Assembly (NCBI GenBank): GCA_018067055.1
Contig: JAGPVK010000104.1
Location: 1 to 7,714 of the forward strand
Reading direction: 5' to 3'
Source: Sphingomonadales bacterium
GTDB taxonomy: Bacteria > Pseudomonadota > Alphaproteobacteria > Sphingomonadales > Sphingomonadaceae
DNA: 7,714 nucleotides
Shown piece after piece: positions 5,717 to 7,714 of this stretch. The notes below the pieces were generated by a model, which saw only the letters and a list, made by a program, of their open reading frames with translations, had not been told where the DNA came from and ran no database searches. Position numbers and translations under genes: made by a program. Every line of letters starts with the position of its first letter. Positions within the stretch are counted from its first letter, which is position 1.

Positions 5717-6340
5717 ATGATGAAGAAATTTTTGATCTCTGCTGCCGCGCTGTCCGGCGCTGGCCTTATGGCATTTCCGGCACAGGCTCAGGATAGTCCC
5801 GGAGACCGGGTCAATCAGCTGGTGATTTATGGCGACGATCCCTGTCCGAAAAGCAGCGCGGAAGAGATTGTTGTCTGCGCACGCAAGGATGAGGGCGAGC
5901 GGTATCGCATCCCCGAAACCCTGCGCGGCGGTGATCTTGGTGATGCCAAGAATCAGGCCTGGTCGGAACGCGTCCGGTCCTACGAATATGTCGGCAAATC
6001 AGGCACCAATAGCTGCTCGCCAACCGGGGCCGGTGGATTTACCGGTTGCACGCAGGCGCTGCTGACCCAAGCCTATGCCGAAAAAGGCATTGATGACACG
6101 GTCAACTGGGGACAGCTGATCGAGGAGGAACGGCAAAATCGTCTGTCCCGGATCGATGCGGAAGCCGACGCGGTGGAAGAGCGGGTGCTGGAAATCGAAG
6201 CTAACCGCGAAGCGCGGGAGGCAGCGGCCGAGGAAGCCAGAGACCGGCTTGACGCAAGGGATGCCGATGCGGTGAAAGCCACCAATGATCTTGCCGTGCC
6301 GCCGGGGGCGGATGAAACCCCCGGTCCTGACGGCGAATGA
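5717..6340 (+). CDS. Exported hypothetical protein with paired cysteines and charged helical tail
   Basis: I do not recognise a named family, though the DDPCPKSSAEEIVVCAR block and the RYRIPETLR that follows look like a protein common in sphingomonads. The 207-residue product has a clear signal peptide (KKFLISAAALSGAGLMAF, cleavage likely after AQA at residue 24), so the mature protein should be periplasmic or outer-envelope. Four cysteines remain: C43 and C54, then C100 and C111, each pair 11 residues apart. They flank a region with IPETLRGG and SERVRSYEYVG. Residues about 133-190 are a highly charged Glu/Arg/Ala-rich stretch likely to form a helix or coiled coil, and the end is a Pro/Gly/Asp-rich tail. 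AAGGA at 5706-5710 serves ATG 5717 (6 bases) or the in-frame ATG 5720 (9 bases). It follows coq7 by 54 bases and converges with the DUF885 gene. Coding status is firm; function is unknown. Confidence 0.88.
   Translation: MMKKFLISAAALSGAGLMAFPAQAQDSPGDRVNQLVIYGDDPCPKSSAEEIVVCARKDEGERYRIPETLRGGDLGDAKNQAWSERVRSYEYVGKSGTNSCSPTGAGGFTGCTQALLTQAYAEKGIDDTVNWGQLIEEERQNRLSRIDAEADAVEERVLEIEANREAREAAAEEARDRLDARDADAVKATNDLAVPPGADETPGPDGE
6302..6324 (+). terminator. Possible terminator-like stem-loop at the 3' end of the 5717 gene
   Basis: CCGGGGG (6302-6308) pairs perfectly with CCCCCGG (6318-6324), a 7-bp all-GC stem with a 9-base loop. It lies within the last codons of the + strand gene, 14 bases before its stop and 29 bases before the stop of the convergent gene. 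It has no immediate T-run (ATTTTA appears only at 6351-6356). It could slow polymerase or define the mRNA end, but it also encodes the Pro/Gly-rich tail, so the symmetry may be incidental. Confidence 0.3.
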
Positions 6341-6353
6341 TCAAGATCTGATT

Positions 6354-7714
6354 TTAGCTGGCCTTTCTGGCTTCAATCCAGCGGTTTACCTGCGCTTCAA
6401 GCATATCGAGCGGCACCGCACCCTGTCCCAATACAACATCGTGGAACGCCCGCAGGTCGAATTTGTCGCCCAGTTCGCGGGTCGCCTTGCTGCGTAGCTC
6501 GCGGATTTTCAGTTCGCCCATTTTATAGGCCAGCGCCTGAGCGGGCCAGCTGATATAGCGGTTGACCTCTGCTTCGATATTGGCCTCGCTGAGCGCGGTA
6601 TTGTCGGTCATGAAATCGATCGCTCGCTGCTTGCTCCAGCCCTTGCTGTGGATGCCGGTGTCGACGACCAGACGGCAGGCGCGCCACATTTCGTAGGACA
6701 GCCGCCCCATATTCTTGGCCGGCGTATCATAAAGATCCATCTCGATGCCGAGCCGTTCCGAATAGAGTCCCCAGCCTGCGCCAAAGGCGGTAAAAAACGC
6801 GCCATATTTGCGGAAATCCGGCATGTCGAGTTCCTGCTGCAACGCGATCTGCTGATGGTGGCCGGGTACCGCCTCGTGCACGCTCAGCGCGGGAATTTCC
6901 CAGAAGGGTCGCTGGTCGAGTTTCGAGGTGTTGACATAATAGAAGCCGGCAATACCGACTTCCGGTGATCCGGGATTATAATAAGCGGTGGTCGTGCCTT
7001 CTGCGGTCTCCGCCGGGATTTCCTTGATGCCATAGGGCAGTCGCGCCAGCTTGCCGATGATCGAGGGCATCTTGCCGTCGATGATCTTGTTCACCCGGGC
7101 AACTTTTTCCATCAGCTCTTCCGGCGTTTTCGCATAATATTGCGGGTCGGTCCGCAGATGTTCGATAAACGCCTCGCGCGTGTCGTAGCCCGCTTCCTTT
7201 GCCACTTCCACCATCTCGGCGCGGATCCGCTTCACTTCGCTCAGACCAATATTGTGAATCTCGTCCGCTGTCTTGGCGGTGGTGGTCATCTGCCGGATAC
7301 GGAAATCATAATATTTCGCACCACCCGGCTGCGCCGATATGCCGGGAGCCTTGGCGCATTTCGGGGCATAGTCTTTGGTGTACCAGGCGAGATGCTTTTT
7401 TAACGCCGGGTTGATGATGATCTGGATCGTCTGGGAAGCATCATCGGCCAGGCTGGCAAAGGTCGCTTCGTCGATGCTCTCCGGCCGCTTGCGGGTAAAG
7501 GGCTGGTAGAAGCGTGACAATTTCGGGTCATCGGTCAACAGACCGGAAATGCTGGTTTCATAGCCTTCCATCGACACGCAGGGCTGGACATAGCCGCCGG
7601 CCAGCGCCTTGTTGGCGACCGCGATCGACTGGTCATTCACCTTGGCATATTGTTTGAGCCGGTTGACATAGGTCCGGTAGTCCTGCGCGTTGCGGAATGG
7701 CAGGTTGTTCTGCA
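6354..7714 (-). CDS. DUF885 family putative metallopeptidase, N-terminus outside window
   Basis: The minus-strand frame is open from the window edge to a TAA at 6354-6356, giving 452 visible complete codons. A GTG at 7640 could be mistaken for the start, but the codons upstream of it (NNLPFRNAQDYRTYVNRL) are conserved-looking DUF885 sequence, so the true start lies beyond 7714. The key motif HEAVPGHH (encoded by 6855-6878) matches the HExxPGHH signature of the family, a zinc-binding motif of zincin type. A downstream AGWGLYSERLG matches the family EGWxLYxE block and may supply a further metal ligand through the Glu of YSE. The C-terminal part contains EVNRYISWPAQALAYKMGEL, characteristic of the family, and the protein ends NRWIEARKAS. 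Many members carry a signal peptide, but this cannot be checked here. The substrate is not established; peptidase activity is inferred from the motif. It converges on the 5717 gene with 13 bases between stops. Confidence 0.92.
   Translation of the reverse strand, partial: QNNLPFRNAQDYRTYVNRLKQYAKVNDQSIAVANKALAGGYVQPCVSMEGYETSISGLLTDDPKLSRFYQPFTRKRPESIDEATFASLADDASQTIQIIINPALKKHLAWYTKDYAPKCAKAPGISAQPGGAKYYDFRIRQMTTTAKTADEIHNIGLSEVKRIRAEMVEVAKEAGYDTREAFIEHLRTDPQYYAKTPEELMEKVARVNKIIDGKMPSIIGKLARLPYGIKEIPAETAEGTTTAYYNPGSPEVGIAGFYYVNTSKLDQRPFWEIPALSVHEAVPGHHQQIALQQELDMPDFRKYGAFFTAFGAGWGLYSERLGIEMDLYDTPAKNMGRLSYEMWRACRLVVDTGIHSKGWSKQRAIDFMTDNTALSEANIEAEVNRYISWPAQALAYKMGELKIRELRSKATRELGDKFDLRAFHDVVLGQGAVPLDMLEAQVNRWIEARKAS

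Noticed and set aside
7638..7640. GTG as the start of the DUF885 gene
   Set aside because: The frame remains open to the window edge with family-like sequence upstream, so the GTG is internal.

Overview
The window is ordinary, gene-dense chromosomal DNA from an alphaproteobacterium, most likely a member of the Sphingomonadales (Sphingopyxis/Sphingorhabdus-like). This is inferred from three things. The gene order is proA-nadD-rsfS-rlmH-envC-like-ctpA. A Coq7-type ubiquinone hydroxylase sits beside dsbB. The proteins read like sphingomonad proteins. Base composition is moderately GC-rich and looks even from end to end. I see no insertion sequence, integrase, tRNA, rRNA, CRISPR array or phage gene. 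I did not find an undescribed multi-gene system.

Left block (1-3143, all + strand): the 3' end of proA (proline synthesis), nadD (NAD synthesis), rsfS (ribosome silencing), rlmH (23S rRNA pseudouridine methylation) and an exported EnvC-like coiled-coil/LytM protein. Gaps are 8-12 bases, and the last junction is a 4-base ATGA overlap, so this looks like one transcript. nadD starts with GTG and rsfS with TTG.

Middle block (3144-6340, + strand): a 127-base intergenic region with a weak candidate promoter and three GANTC sites, then ctpA (S41 periplasmic protease), dsbB (disulfide reoxidation by quinone) and coq7 (ubiquinone synthesis), packed with a 9-base gap and an 11-base overlap. After a 54-base gap holding two perfect stem-loops comes an unrecognised exported protein with four cysteines in two equally spaced pairs and a charged helical tail. 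The block has a loose envelope theme: DsbB passes electrons to ubiquinone, Coq7 helps make ubiquinone, and the following exported protein has an even number of cysteines.

Right block (6354-7714, - strand): a convergent DUF885 putative metallopeptidase that is cut by the window edge and lacks its N-terminus. Only 13 bases separate the two convergent stop codons. A GC-rich stem-loop lies inside the last codons of the + strand gene.

The points most worth a second look are the tandem hairpins before the 5717 gene, that protein's paired cysteines, the dsbB/coq7 overlap, the degenerate LytM domain, and the GANTC cluster upstream of ctpA.
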